Below, piece by piece: positions 8,343 through 16,905 of a stretch of DNA of 64,000 nucleotides; positions within the stretch are counted from its first letter, which is position 1; each line of letters starts with the position of its first letter. The notes beneath the pieces were generated by a model that worked only from the letters and a program-made list of their open reading frames with translations, searched no databases and had not been told where the DNA came from. This DNA is from DASXVU01 sp963732855. GTDB taxonomy: Archaea > Thermoplasmatota > Thermoplasmata > Methanomassiliicoccales > UBA472. The position numbers and the translations under genes were made by a program. Where the stretch lies: contig CAVTBB010000005.1 of assembly GCA_963732855.1 (NCBI GenBank), positions 310,001 to 374,000 of the forward strand, in the 5' to 3' direction.

Positions 8343-9650
8343 TCACCGCTTCTTGCCAGGATAGTTGATAAGTGACGACCATCCGCTCTTCTTGCCCGGT
8401 CTCTTCGGCATGCCAGTCAGTACAATGTCCTTCTTGAACATGCTGACCGCGATGAACATGGTCACAGACGCAAATATCGCTTCGTAGACTATGCCGGCGA
8501 TTACGATACCGCTATTGCCGAACATCAGCGATCGCATCGCGATCATCGGGTGCGAGAACGGGATTGCGAAGACCAATGCCTGGCCAATGAATGGCAGCGT
8601 ATCGAAGTCGGAGAAGATCAGCACGAACATGGGAATCAGTGCCAGGAACGTGATCGGCATCGTCATCGACTGGGCTGCCTTGTAGTTCTTGGTGAAGATG
8701 CCAAGCAGCATGCACAAGGCCAGCGCCGAGATCAACGCCAGGAACAGAGATATTCCCACCAGCACATAGTCTAGCAGGTTCAGCCCGATCCCGTACTTGC
8801 CCAGGTCTATCGCCGCCGACGCGGTCAGGGAACCCATGTAGTAACCCATGCCGATCATGTAGATGACCGCCATGATCAGGCCGACGATCGCTGCGCCGGC
8901 CAGCTTGCCGACCACGATCGAAGTGCGGCTTACCGGCAACGTCAGCAACGTCTCCAGGGTCTTGTTCTCCTTCTCGGTTCCCATGGAGGTGATGACCATT
9001 CCCCCGGCCATGATGACCACCATGACGATGATCAGCGGGACGATGATACCCTGTCCAGACATGACCGAGGATATCTCAGCAGGCGAAATGCCAGTCATCA
9101 CACGGTCCTTGAACACGGTCGTCTCGGACAGGTGGGTTGGGTCGAGTACTACCGTCGAGGCCACAGGGACCTTGTTCTCGATCAAGTAAGTCGAGACCTT
9201 GTAGTTCATCTGGTTGATGGAAAGTCCAACGACCGACGACTGCACCCCTTCAAGGGCGCCTGCACCTCTCATGATCCAATACACTTGCACGATGGCCGAT
9301 TGGTTGGTTGAGATCCGTTGACTGAAATTTGCAGGGAATATTATCAGCGCGGCGCCACCATCGGACTGTACTTTGTTTAGGCCTTCCTGGACCTTCGCTT
9401 GGTCCGTGCCGTTGTATGAGTAGATGATCTTCGAAGTGCTGTTCAGCGAGGAGAACGCCACACCGGAAAGGTCTGATTGACCTTGATCGATGACGCCGAT
9501 AACGGGCTTCTCCGTCAATCCCTGCTGAACCCCCCCGATGACACCGCCCAATGAGGCAAAGACCACCGCCATGATTATAATCGGAATGATCGTGGCTGGC
9601 GTTAGCAGCTCCTTGACTTCTTTCTTGATGATGTTACCGATGCTGCTCAT
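8343..9650 (-). CDS. ABC-2 type exporter permease (NatB-like)
   Basis: A 435-residue membrane protein. One N-terminal transmembrane helix (about 15-40) is followed by an extracellular domain of about 160 residues and then about six helices (from about 200 on). This is the NatB/YhaP layout with one long external loop. It pairs with the ATPase encoded just upstream: its ATG overlaps the ATPase stop by four bases (ATGA, 9647-9650), so the two are translationally coupled. The substrate cannot be inferred; NatAB relatives export sodium, others drugs or peptides. Confidence 0.88.
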   Translation of the reverse strand: MSSIGNIIKKEVKELLTPATIIPIIIMAVVFASLGGVIGGVQQGLTEKPVIGVIDQGQSDLSGVAFSSLNSTSKIIYSYNGTDQAKVQEGLNKVQSDGGAALIIFPANFSQRISTNQSAIVQVYWIMRGAGALEGVQSSVVGLSINQMNYKVSTYLIENKVPVASTVVLDPTHLSETTVFKDRVMTGISPAEISSVMSGQGIIVPLIIVMVVIMAGGMVITSMGTEKENKTLETLLTLPVSRTSIVVGKLAGAAIVGLIMAVIYMIGMGYYMGSLTASAAIDLGKYGIGLNLLDYVLVGISLFLALISALALCMLLGIFTKNYKAAQSMTMPITFLALIPMFVLIFSDFDTLPFIGQALVFAIPFSHPMIAMRSLMFGNSGIVIAGIVYEAIFASVTMFIAVSMFKKDIVLTGMPKRPGKKSGWSSLINYPGKKR

Positions 9651-10363
9651 TGTACCGCCCTCACGAACACTTCCTCGATGTTTGGAACTTTATACTTCTC
9701 CTTGAGCTCGGTCGGAGAACCCATCTCGATAATCTTGCCATCATCGATGAGTGCGATCCGGTCGCACATGAGCTCCACCTCGAGCATATTGTGCGAGGAC
9801 AGCAGTACGGTCGTACCTTCCTTGACGGTGTTCTTGACCGTGCGCCTGACCTCCTGCGCATTAAGAACGTCGAGCCCGGATGTCAGCTCGTCCAATATTG
9901 CCAGCTTCGGGCTGATCATGAGCGCCCTGGCGACCAGGAGGCGGCGGGCCATTCCCTTGCTGTAGGTCTCGACCTTATCATCGATCCTCTCGTCCAGCCG
10001 TGCGATCTGCAGTCCGCGCTCGACCATATGCTTTTGTTCAGCGCTCTCGCCGAAAAAGGCAGCTATGAACTCAAGATAATCCCGCCCGCTCAAGTTCTTG
10101 TATGCCCCAGCGTCCTCCGGGAGGTAGCTGATGATCTTTCTCACCTCATCGGCTTCGGTGGCTAGATCGTGGCCGAATACCTTGATCGAACCGGATGTGA
10201 TCTGTAAAAGGGTGGCGAGGATCCTCAAAGTGGTGGTCTTTCCAGCCCCGTTCGGACCGATCAGGCCGAAGACCTCCCCCTCATTGACAGTGAACGATAT
10301 CCCTTTGACGGCGGTTATGCCGCCGTAGCTTTTTACGAGGTCCTTTACCTCAATGGCGTACAT
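9647..10363 (-). CDS. ABC exporter ATP-binding protein (NatA-like)
   Basis: A 238-residue ABC ATPase with Walker A GPNGAGKTT, a signature degenerated to YSKGMARRL, Walker B LAILDE and the switch His in LLSSHN. It drives the permease encoded immediately downstream; together they form a two-gene exporter. The length and motifs are those of the NatA/CcmA group. A separate promoter probably lies in the about 95 bases before it, which contain no other gene. Confidence 0.93.
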   Translation of the reverse strand: MYAIEVKDLVKSYGGITAVKGISFTVNEGEVFGLIGPNGAGKTTTLRILATLLQITSGSIKVFGHDLATEADEVRKIISYLPEDAGAYKNLSGRDYLEFIAAFFGESAEQKHMVERGLQIARLDERIDDKVETYSKGMARRLLVARALMISPKLAILDELTSGLDVLNAQEVRRTVKNTVKEGTTVLLSSHNMLEVELMCDRIALIDDGKIIEMGSPTELKEKYKVPNIEEVFVRAVQ

Positions 10364-10459
10364 CGATAATTCCCCCAGTTGACCGTAGTACCGGTCGAAT
10401 CGGAATCGAAATTGGGATGATTAACTTTTTCCTGGTATCTATGACCCGGACATTGGGGA

Positions 10460-10936
10460 CTACCTTATCCTCTCGACCTTTCCACGGTGGGTCGAGACCA
10501 TTGATGCGTGTCGGCCCTCATCGGAGATGAGCTCTGAAAGCATTTTCATGAAAGTTTCGATCTGACCAGGAATCAGCAGCGTCTCCATGTCTGCCCCATG
10601 CAAAGACCCTCTGATCAGCGAATAGGTGTCGAGCATCAGGATCTCGGTCTGATAGAGCTCGTCCATGACCTCCAGGTGCTCTTTCCCGGTGAAGTCGAAG
10701 CGGGCCGGGGCCAATGGAACGATCTGCCGCTCTGTTGACACGTTGACCATCCTGAGCAGGTCCATGACCATCCCTTTATGCTTGGCTGATTCGGCCAGCA
10801 TCTCGAAGATCAACTGGCGGAACTCGTGGTCCTTGGTCTTGACATATGCCTCCCATTGACCTACCGATTCATAACCATCCTCGATCTGCAGCCCCCGCTT
10901 CAATAGTTCAGCTAGCTCGTCTCCGGTTCGGATCAT
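10460..10936 (-). CDS. Small helical protein, ferritin-like fold suspected
   Basis: A 158-residue protein predicted to be almost entirely alpha-helical. Glu/His pairs suit a ferritin-like or rubrerythrin-like four-helix bundle (ESAKH, EHLEVMDE, EGRH), but the di-iron ExxH pattern is not complete enough to call metal binding. A TATA-like CTATAAC about 25 bases before the ATG suggests its own leaderless promoter. It neighbours a clearer ferritin-family gene on the same strand, which mildly supports a link to iron or oxidative stress. The family is not firmly recognised. Confidence 0.5.
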   Translation of the reverse strand: MIRTGDELAELLKRGLQIEDGYESVGQWEAYVKTKDHEFRQLIFEMLAESAKHKGMVMDLLRMVNVSTERQIVPLAPARFDFTGKEHLEVMDELYQTEILMLDTYSLIRGSLHGADMETLLIPGQIETFMKMLSELISDEGRHASMVSTHRGKVERIR

Positions 10937-11173
10937 GGTAGAGGGAACAAAGCTGGTTATAGTGTATAATACCCTCTACGCCTCACCTGATTCTGAGAAT
11001 GACCCCTGCATGTTGGGGTAGCCATCATCCTTGTTCCCTTTCATGCTGGATCGGGCGTTAGTGCATTGATGAAGAACGGTACGTCATCGAATCGATGAAA
11101 TTGGTATGATCAGAAACACAACATATCTCCCTGATCCGGTCGTAACAGACATCATTGATTAAAAATCGGAAAA

Positions 11174-11199
11174 CGAGCGCCGGAAGACCGGCAAGCTCG
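11174..11199 (-). terminator. Terminator of the bacterioferritin-like gene
   Basis: CGAGC-GCCGG, an AAGA loop, CCGGC-AA-GCTCG form a stem of about ten base pairs with a small bulge. On the minus strand it is followed by GTTTTCCGATTTTT, giving a classic hairpin plus T-rich tail just after the stop codon at 11216. Confidence 0.7.
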
Positions 11200-11215
11200 A
11201 TCATGTTTGACAGTT

Positions 11216-11659
11216 TTACTTGGTCTTGGAGGCCTTCTTGGGCTGACCCTGCTTCAGAGAAGTGAAGAAGTCATGATGTTCCTCTTCCTGTTCCAGTATC
11301 TGTTCGAAGATAAAACGAGTCGTCGGATCACCCTCTTTCGCCGCTACCTCCATGATCTCCTTGTAGAGATCGATAGCCTGCTGTTCAGCGACGATGTCGT
11401 TATCCACCATCTCCCACATCTCGCCGCCGACCTGAATAGGGGCGGGCTTGGTGGTTGGGATACCGTCCAGGTACCAGAGACGCTCGGCGATCTTCTCCGC
11501 GTGCTGCATCTCCTGGATGGCGATGGTCTTGAACTCATCGGATACGGCGTAATGCTCCACGCCTATCCATTGAACGTGCTGCCACATGTATTGGATCGAT
11601 GCCTGGATCTCCGCCGCCAAGCCTTTGTTCATGAGATCCTTGAGTTTCTGTGATGCCAT
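11216..11659 (-). CDS. Ferritin-like / bacterioferritin-family protein
   Basis: A 147-residue four-helix protein with the di-iron pattern of bacterioferritin and Dps-like proteins: an N-terminal Glu in LAAEIQASIQYMWQH, ExQHAEKIAERL in helix 2, Glu-rich helix 3 and ILEQEEEHHDFF in helix 4. It should oxidise and store iron or consume peroxide in the cytoplasm. A strong AGGAGGT site lies just before the ATG. A Lys-rich tail ends the protein. Which subfamily it belongs to cannot be settled by eye. Confidence 0.85.
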   Translation of the reverse strand: MASQKLKDLMNKGLAAEIQASIQYMWQHVQWIGVEHYAVSDEFKTIAIQEMQHAEKIAERLWYLDGIPTTKPAPIQVGGEMWEMVDNDIVAEQQAIDLYKEIMEVAAKEGDPTTRFIFEQILEQEEEHHDFFTSLKQGQPKKASKTK

Positions 11660-11744
11660 GTCTGAATACCTCCTATGGGCCTACCCTGACCCGACGGAAA
11701 TACCATTCCAGCCCTCGGTTAATATAGATTTTGGTTTGAATGGA

Positions 11745-12866
11745 CTATGCCAGATACTCATCCGGTGAACGAGGCACAACGGACCCGCTTTTGGTCCACC
11801 AGTAGACCAGGGATGACATCGTCGTGGTGGCCATGATGATGACCAATATAGACCAAACCATGAGGGTGAAATCCAACCCGATCACGTAGCTGAAAATGGT
11901 AGCAAGCGTGTTAGGCACCAGCAATGCTGTTCCTAGAACTACCATCCAGGTGAGGGCGAGTACCATACGGTTATTGATGAGCAGTAATTGGTTATTGTAG
12001 AGAGCTTGTAACACATCCATGCCGGAGACCAGTACCTCGGACATGTTCTCAGACAGTTCCACCTGCCGGGCCACACTCTCACTCATCAGGTTCAACCTCC
12101 CCAATATCTTCTGGTTGTCATCGATGAGCTCTGCGTCCCCGAAGCGCAGCGAGTTCATCACATCCAGAAGGTGCCAGAGAGTGCTCAGGTACACGATCGT
12201 GGTGTGTTTGACCTGAAATATTCGTTTTCCCACGTCCTTAACGCGAACGCTCATTTCAGAAAGCTCGAAACCGACTGCATCGGCATGGTCTTGAATGAAT
12301 CGAAGTTGATCGAAGTGATCGTCACAGTTCTCATTCAAAAGCCGGATTAGGAAGACAGTCCTCCTCTCAGACCGGGTTATCGATGAATGCATCTTCTTGA
12401 GGTATGTGCCCGCGTAGCGAGAGAACTGCATTAGGTGGGATGCGGCGATACCGTGGATGGTCAGGATCAGGTTGTCCCTGACCAGAAAATAGGTCGGTTC
12501 GATCTCTGGTTCAGGCCGCTCCACCCTGACGGAAGGTATCTTCAAGCCCAACTCGGTCTCCATGTCCACATATTCGGATAGCTTGTCAGTCCTCAGTGAA
12601 TCCATGATCGCCTTGGAGAATCCGAAGCTCATCGCGATGTCCGCAGCGTCCTCAATGTCTGATGCGGTGTAGTCCGCCCACGAGAATATGCCAGAGGAGG
12701 CCATCTCGATCGCTTTGGATATGTTCAGGTCGTAATGATTGGAAATATTGCCGGAACGCTCTATACTGACGAGAACAGTGGTGGAAACGCCGGGTGTGGC
12801 ACGGCCTTTGTAAACCCTGCAGACATCCCCGATGGGGACCGATTCCCGAATCTCGTTCACATCCAT
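11745..12866 (-). CDS. CorA-like membrane protein lacking the GMN motif (copy 2)
   Basis: A protein of about 373 residues with the CorA architecture: a large cytoplasmic N-terminal domain with a helical stretch ending in LYNNQLLLINNRM, then two C-terminal transmembrane helices. The GMN pore motif that defines CorA magnesium channels is absent; its place reads SYVIGLD. Transport of another ion or a purely structural role is possible. It follows a paralogue at 12891 with the same end pattern. ATG 12866 is chosen because GAGG lies about 8 bases before it; a TTG seven codons upstream is the alternative. Confidence 0.68.
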   Translation of the reverse strand: MDVNEIRESVPIGDVCRVYKGRATPGVSTTVLVSIERSGNISNHYDLNISKAIEMASSGIFSWADYTASDIEDAADIAMSFGFSKAIMDSLRTDKLSEYVDMETELGLKIPSVRVERPEPEIEPTYFLVRDNLILTIHGIAASHLMQFSRYAGTYLKKMHSSITRSERRTVFLIRLLNENCDDHFDQLRFIQDHADAVGFELSEMSVRVKDVGKRIFQVKHTTIVYLSTLWHLLDVMNSLRFGDAELIDDNQKILGRLNLMSESVARQVELSENMSEVLVSGMDVLQALYNNQLLLINNRMVLALTWMVVLGTALLVPNTLATIFSYVIGLDFTLMVWSILVIIMATTTMSSLVYWWTKSGSVVPRSPDEYLA

Positions 12867-12890
12867 TCGTTCAGCCTCAATAATCAAATT

Positions 12891-14024
12891 TCAGTTGACG
12901 TACTCGTCCGCTTTCGTCGGTAAGTTGACCCTCTTCTTCACCCACCAGTATGCCAGGAGCGTAGAGTTCACCGTAGAAATGGTGATGACGCCCAGCGTCC
13001 AGACCAGCGTTTGCACGTCCACTCCGAGGGCATAACCGAATATCGTGGCCAATGTGTTCGGGACCAGGACCGCAGTGCCCAATATCGTCAGCCAGGTCAT
13101 CGTGAGCGACATCCGGTTGTTCAGAATCTGCAATTGATTGTTGTACAAAGACTGGAGCACTTCCAACCCGGAGGCCAGAACCTCAGACATGTGCTCCGAT
13201 AGCGATATCTGTCTGTTCAGGTCATCTGCCAGCAGACCGATCTTGTTCAGCACCTTCTGGTTGTCGGTGATGGTATCCGCATCACCATAGCGCAGTGAGT
13301 TCACCACATCGAGCGTGCGCCAGAGAGTGTTCAGGTAAGTGATGAGCGAGTGCTTCATGCCATAGATCTGCTTTCCCACTTGGTTGCGTGGCGAGTTAGG
13401 ATCGACCAGGACCTGGCTCATCTCGTCCGCCTGTTCTTCTATCTCCCGGAGCTGTTCGAAGTTACGGGTATTATTCTCGTCCAGGATGCGGAAAAGTGTC
13501 ATGGTTAGCTTATCCTCCGCCGGCATGACGTCCGGGAGCTTTTTAAGGTAGATGTCCGCATACCTGGAGAACTGGACCAGCCTCTGCACGTCGCTGTCGT
13601 GGATGGTGAGGATGAGATTCTTCTTAACCAAGATGAGAAGTGGAAATATCATAAGCTCGAGTCCGCGGACACGAACCGCAGGGACCATTATCCCCAGTTC
13701 CACCTCGCGGTCCTCGTATGCCGCATAGTAACCTTTCAGAAGTGTCGGGACTAGTGACTCGCTGAAACCATACATAGTGGCCACTGCAGTTCCGTCCTTC
13801 TCCAGATCGTCAACTCCGCAGTTTAGCCAAGAGAGGGTCGAGGCGTATACCGTTGGAATGAAGTCCCCTGGCATTTGACTGGATGATTTCACCGGCCGGT
13901 TGCTTCCCTGTGGAATGGAAACGCATATCACCTTCCCCTTCCCTTTGCCGTTCAGTTCTGCTTCCGACGCTCCGTTCATCGGTTTCGCCGACGCAGCCTC
14001 GCCAGGTTTAGATCCGTTCTCCAT
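12891..14024 (-). CDS. CorA-like membrane protein lacking the GMN motif (copy 1)
   Basis: About 377 residues, paralogous to the downstream gene: shared NSLRYGDA, SEHMSEVLASG, LYNNQL and VPNTLATIF blocks, and two C-terminal helices with WW near the end. The GMN position reads GYALGVD. The N-terminal about 60 residues are low-complexity and polar and differ between copies. GGAGGGGT five bases before ATG 14024 fixes the start, and TATATTTAAA lies upstream. The 24-base gap to copy 2 suggests one transcript, so the two may form a hetero-oligomer. Confidence 0.68.
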   Translation of the reverse strand: MENGSKPGEAASAKPMNGASEAELNGKGKGKVICVSIPQGSNRPVKSSSQMPGDFIPTVYASTLSWLNCGVDDLEKDGTAVATMYGFSESLVPTLLKGYYAAYEDREVELGIMVPAVRVRGLELMIFPLLILVKKNLILTIHDSDVQRLVQFSRYADIYLKKLPDVMPAEDKLTMTLFRILDENNTRNFEQLREIEEQADEMSQVLVDPNSPRNQVGKQIYGMKHSLITYLNTLWRTLDVVNSLRYGDADTITDNQKVLNKIGLLADDLNRQISLSEHMSEVLASGLEVLQSLYNNQLQILNNRMSLTMTWLTILGTAVLVPNTLATIFGYALGVDVQTLVWTLGVITISTVNSTLLAYWWVKKRVNLPTKADEYVN

Positions 14025-14204
14025 TCGCACCCCTCCGCGTTTAAATATAAAACGGTCTCGTATCCGGCATGGATGATATACCTTTTTTGTTTCAATTCCT
14101 GCGACGCTGAAGAACTACAGAAGGTCTTGATTGATAGCAAAACATTCAGGACATATCAGATAGGATAACTGGCCCCATCCTGCCGACGACCCTTTAATGA
14201 GCGC

Positions 14205-15275
14205 TCATTCTTGTCGGTAACGGTAAGCAATGTTGCAGCCCCCTTCCCGCGAGACCATGCAAGGCCCCATAGGGTGCTTCGGATTGCATGCCCTGCCGAA
14301 GGCTGGGCATTCCTTCGATTCGATCAAGCCCCTAAGCATCTCGGCGCAACGGCAGTTGCCCATATCCTCCTTGACCGCCGGTGCCTCGGCCAGAATCTTC
14401 TCGTGTACGATCCGGGCATTCTGCTCATCGAACTCGGGCCGGAACTCAAAGGCGCTCTTCGGCAATACCGGGAAGCCGCGCCAGTTCCTGTCCACCGGGA
14501 CGAAAACGTCCTCGAGCATCTTGATGGCAATGGGGTTGCCTTCCGGCCTGACAACTCGAGAATATTCGTTCTCCACCTCGGCCCGACCCTCTCGGATCTG
14601 GGTGACCATCATGAAGACCGTGACCAATATGTCCAAAGGTTCGAATCCGGCTACGACCTGTGGCACGCGCATCTCCCTGGCATACCGCTCGAAGGGTTTT
14701 GTACCGATGATCGTAGCGACATGTCCAGGCTGGATCAAACCATCGATGCGGACCTCTCCCAATTTGAACAATGCGTCCAACGCCGGTGGCAGTATCCTAT
14801 GACAGCTCAGGAAAGTGAGATTCTTTGGCACACCGTTCAAAACAACCGACGCTGTCGTGGGGCTGGTGGTCTCAAACCCGATGGCCATGAACACTACCTG
14901 CTTAACCTCAGGGGCGATGCGCAGAGCATCTTCCACTGAATAGACGACGCGCACGTCCGCTCCCTCTGCTTTGGCATCTGCCAAAGACCCGATCGGTGTC
15001 GGTACGGTGAGCATGTCCCCAAAGACCGCGATTGTAACACCGTTCTTGGCAAGTGTGATAGCCTCAACGACCTCCTTTGTGGTGGTTACGCAGACAGGAC
15101 ATCCCGGCCCCTGTCGGATGCGCACGCCGACACCCTTCAACATTTCCTCCAAACCGAACTTCACCAGCGTATCCTGGTGCGTGCCGCAGACGTGCATGAA
15201 CTGGAGGTCCAGGTCGTACTTGCCCAGATTCTCAATTATCTTTTTGGCCGTAGCCTCCTCTCTGAATCGGAACAT
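14205..15275 (-). CDS. hypD: Hydrogenase maturation protein HypD
   Basis: HypD is the iron-sulfur protein on which, with HypC and HypE, the Fe(CN)2CO group of [NiFe]-hydrogenase is built. Diagnostic motifs are present: MHVCGTHQ, GPGCPVCVT, GFETTSPT, and the C-terminal Cys set CRCAEML / CPAFGRACNP. The start is ATG 15275, whose A is the last base of the hypA stop codon (TAATG), so the two are coupled. This gives 356 residues, normal for the family. HypB, C, E and F are not in the window. The gene implies that the organism makes [NiFe]-hydrogenase. Confidence 0.95.
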   Translation of the reverse strand: MFRFREEATAKKIIENLGKYDLDLQFMHVCGTHQDTLVKFGLEEMLKGVGVRIRQGPGCPVCVTTTKEVVEAITLAKNGVTIAVFGDMLTVPTPIGSLADAKAEGADVRVVYSVEDALRIAPEVKQVVFMAIGFETTSPTTASVVLNGVPKNLTFLSCHRILPPALDALFKLGEVRIDGLIQPGHVATIIGTKPFERYAREMRVPQVVAGFEPLDILVTVFMMVTQIREGRAEVENEYSRVVRPEGNPIAIKMLEDVFVPVDRNWRGFPVLPKSAFEFRPEFDEQNARIVHEKILAEAPAVKEDMGNCRCAEMLRGLIESKECPAFGRACNPKHPMGPCMVSREGGCNIAYRYRQE

Positions 15276-15649
15276 TATCTTTCCACCACCTTGATAGTTG
15301 AAATCCGGCAGCTCTTGCCTTTGGTCACCTTTACCCCGGAACCGCACTTTGGGCATGAGAGCTTGGGGATGTTGTTATGGAACGCCTCATCTACATAATA
15401 TTCGGCCGGTCCATCAAACCCACAGTTCGAGCACGAAACCTCGGTCTTCTCGTCCTCAAAAACCAGGGTCGACCCTTCCAAGACCGTATCCCTGGTCATG
15501 ATCTCATAGGCGAAAGTTAGCTGCTCCTTTCCCAGATAGGTCAGCTCCCCCACGACCAGGTCGACTTCCTCGACCTTTTCCACATCGTGCTTCGCCAGCT
15601 CCGCCATCACCGCGTCGATGATGCCGGACATGACCGATACTTCGTGCAT
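15275..15649 (-). CDS. hypA: Hydrogenase nickel-insertion protein HypA
   Basis: A 124-residue HypA. It begins with the nickel-binding MHE and has a zinc site of two CxxC pairs (CSNCG and CPKCG). It delivers nickel to the hydrogenase large subunit. Its stop overlaps the hypD start by one base. A TAAATAAATAG box about 27 bases before the ATG suggests a leaderless hypA-hypD transcript. Confidence 0.95.
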   Translation of the reverse strand: MHEVSVMSGIIDAVMAELAKHDVEKVEEVDLVVGELTYLGKEQLTFAYEIMTRDTVLEGSTLVFEDEKTEVSCSNCGFDGPAEYYVDEAFHNNIPKLSCPKCGSGVKVTKGKSCRISTIKVVER

Positions 15650-15930
15650 TGAAAGCGCAAACGGGCAGGTCCTATTTATTTAGTTACTGGCGAAGGGAGA
15701 TTGGTTACGATGGAAAGGGAAATCGAACCTCATTTCAAAGCAAATGACCTTCACAGAAAAGGGCGAGTTCTGTCAACCTATTGTTCTCCATCTCGGAAGG
15801 AAAAAGGTTCGGATGTCATCGATCTAGCCCTTTCTGCTATCGGTCTTATAAAAAGGGGACTGGTATGAATTCTGCGAACTGACATCCCTGAACAACGCTT
15901 TAATATTCCCAGTCCGATACGAAAGGCGTA

Positions 15931-16218
15931 ATGCCAGAAGGGGAGAGGACGCGCGGGGAGATCATGCTCGAGTCCATCATCGAGGGGAAGAAGATGGAAG
16001 CTTACGTCGAGCACTGCACCAAGGAAATGCATGTCTGTATTCTCTGCAGCACGGTCGGTTACAAGAAGCAGCCCATGAGGCTCATCGGCAAGAAGTGGGT
16101 CTGCATCGATTGTTTAAGGCAGCTCAAAGAAACCCTGGAGACGATGGACCAATGGGAAGCGGAGATCCAGCTGCAGAAGGAGATGTCGAAGAAGATCGAT
16201 GAGACCCTCGGCCTGTGA
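15931..16218 (+). CDS. Small zinc-ribbon protein of unknown function
   Basis: A 95-residue protein with one zinc-ribbon-like unit: CILC and CIDC separated by about 20 residues, followed by a charged, probably coiled helix. No catalytic motif is visible. TTTAATATT at 15899-15907 lies about 28 bases before ATG 15931, which supports this start as leaderless. It converges on nth with only six bases between the stops. DNA, RNA or protein binding cannot be distinguished. Confidence 0.65.
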   Translation: MPEGERTRGEIMLESIIEGKKMEAYVEHCTKEMHVCILCSTVGYKKQPMRLIGKKWVCIDCLRQLKETLETMDQWEAEIQLQKEMSKKIDETLGL

Positions 16219-16224
16219 GCCGAT

Positions 16225-16905
16225 TCACTGATCTTTATTCTTACGCAGGTCGTCTTCAGGCAGAGCGTAAAAATAGTCACATTCTAATGCAACTGAGCAT
16301 TTTTCGCATCTTGGACCCCGTGGAAGGCAAATCCTTTGCCCGAACCTGATCATGATCGCGTTGATGTCGCACCACAGCTCCTTAGGGGCAATCTTGCTGA
16401 GCGCCACCTCGGTCTCATCAGGAGACCCGGTGGTGACGAGACCGATTCGGTTGGATATTCTGTGCACATGGGTGTCGACACAGATCGCCGGAATGCCAAA
16501 CCCATAGGAAAGGACACAGTTGGCGGTCTTCCTTCCCACCATTGGGAGGGTCAACAGCAGATCGATGTCCGAAGGTACCTTATCGTCAAAATCCTCATGC
16601 AATCGTCGGCCTATCTCCTTGATCGCCTTCGCCTTGACCTGTGGGAAACCGGCTGGCCTCACCAATTCGATCAGGTCGTCCAGTTCTGCCGAGGCGATCT
16701 CGGCCGGTGAATCGTATCGGGCAAAAAGAGCCTTCGAAGCATTGTATGTGTTCTGGTCCCTGGTACGCTGCGACAGTACTGTGGATATCAGTACATGGAA
16801 AGGGTCCCGGGCCCACACCACATCGATGTGCTCCATCGCTCCTGGGTATGCCTCGTCGCTCACCTGTTCCCTCATTGACAAAAGCAACGGCCTAATCCTT
16901 TTCAC
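16225..16905 (-). CDS. nth: Endonuclease III, base-excision DNA glycosylase/AP lyase
   Basis: A 226-residue HhH-GPD enzyme that removes oxidised pyrimidines. The helix-hairpin-helix with the catalytic Lys is in LPMVGRKTANCVL, the catalytic Asp in VDTHVHRISNRIGL, and the [4Fe-4S] ligands follow as C-x6-C-x2-C-x5-C near residues 190-210. The start overlaps the end of folC by 14 bases, so it is the third gene of the asnB-like/folC/nth operon. No functional link among the three is obvious. Confidence 0.94.
   Translation of the reverse strand: MKRIRPLLLSMREQVSDEAYPGAMEHIDVVWARDPFHVLISTVLSQRTRDQNTYNASKALFARYDSPAEIASAELDDLIELVRPAGFPQVKAKAIKEIGRRLHEDFDDKVPSDIDLLLTLPMVGRKTANCVLSYGFGIPAICVDTHVHRISNRIGLVTTGSPDETEVALSKIAPKELWCDINAIMIRFGQRICLPRGPRCEKCSVALECDYFYALPEDDLRKNKDQ

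Noticed and set aside
15710..15868. A 52-codon frame between hypA and the zinc-ribbon gene
   Set aside because: A GGGAG precedes it, but the sequence has no motif, and the nearby TATA element is better explained as the hypA promoter. Left out for lack of support.
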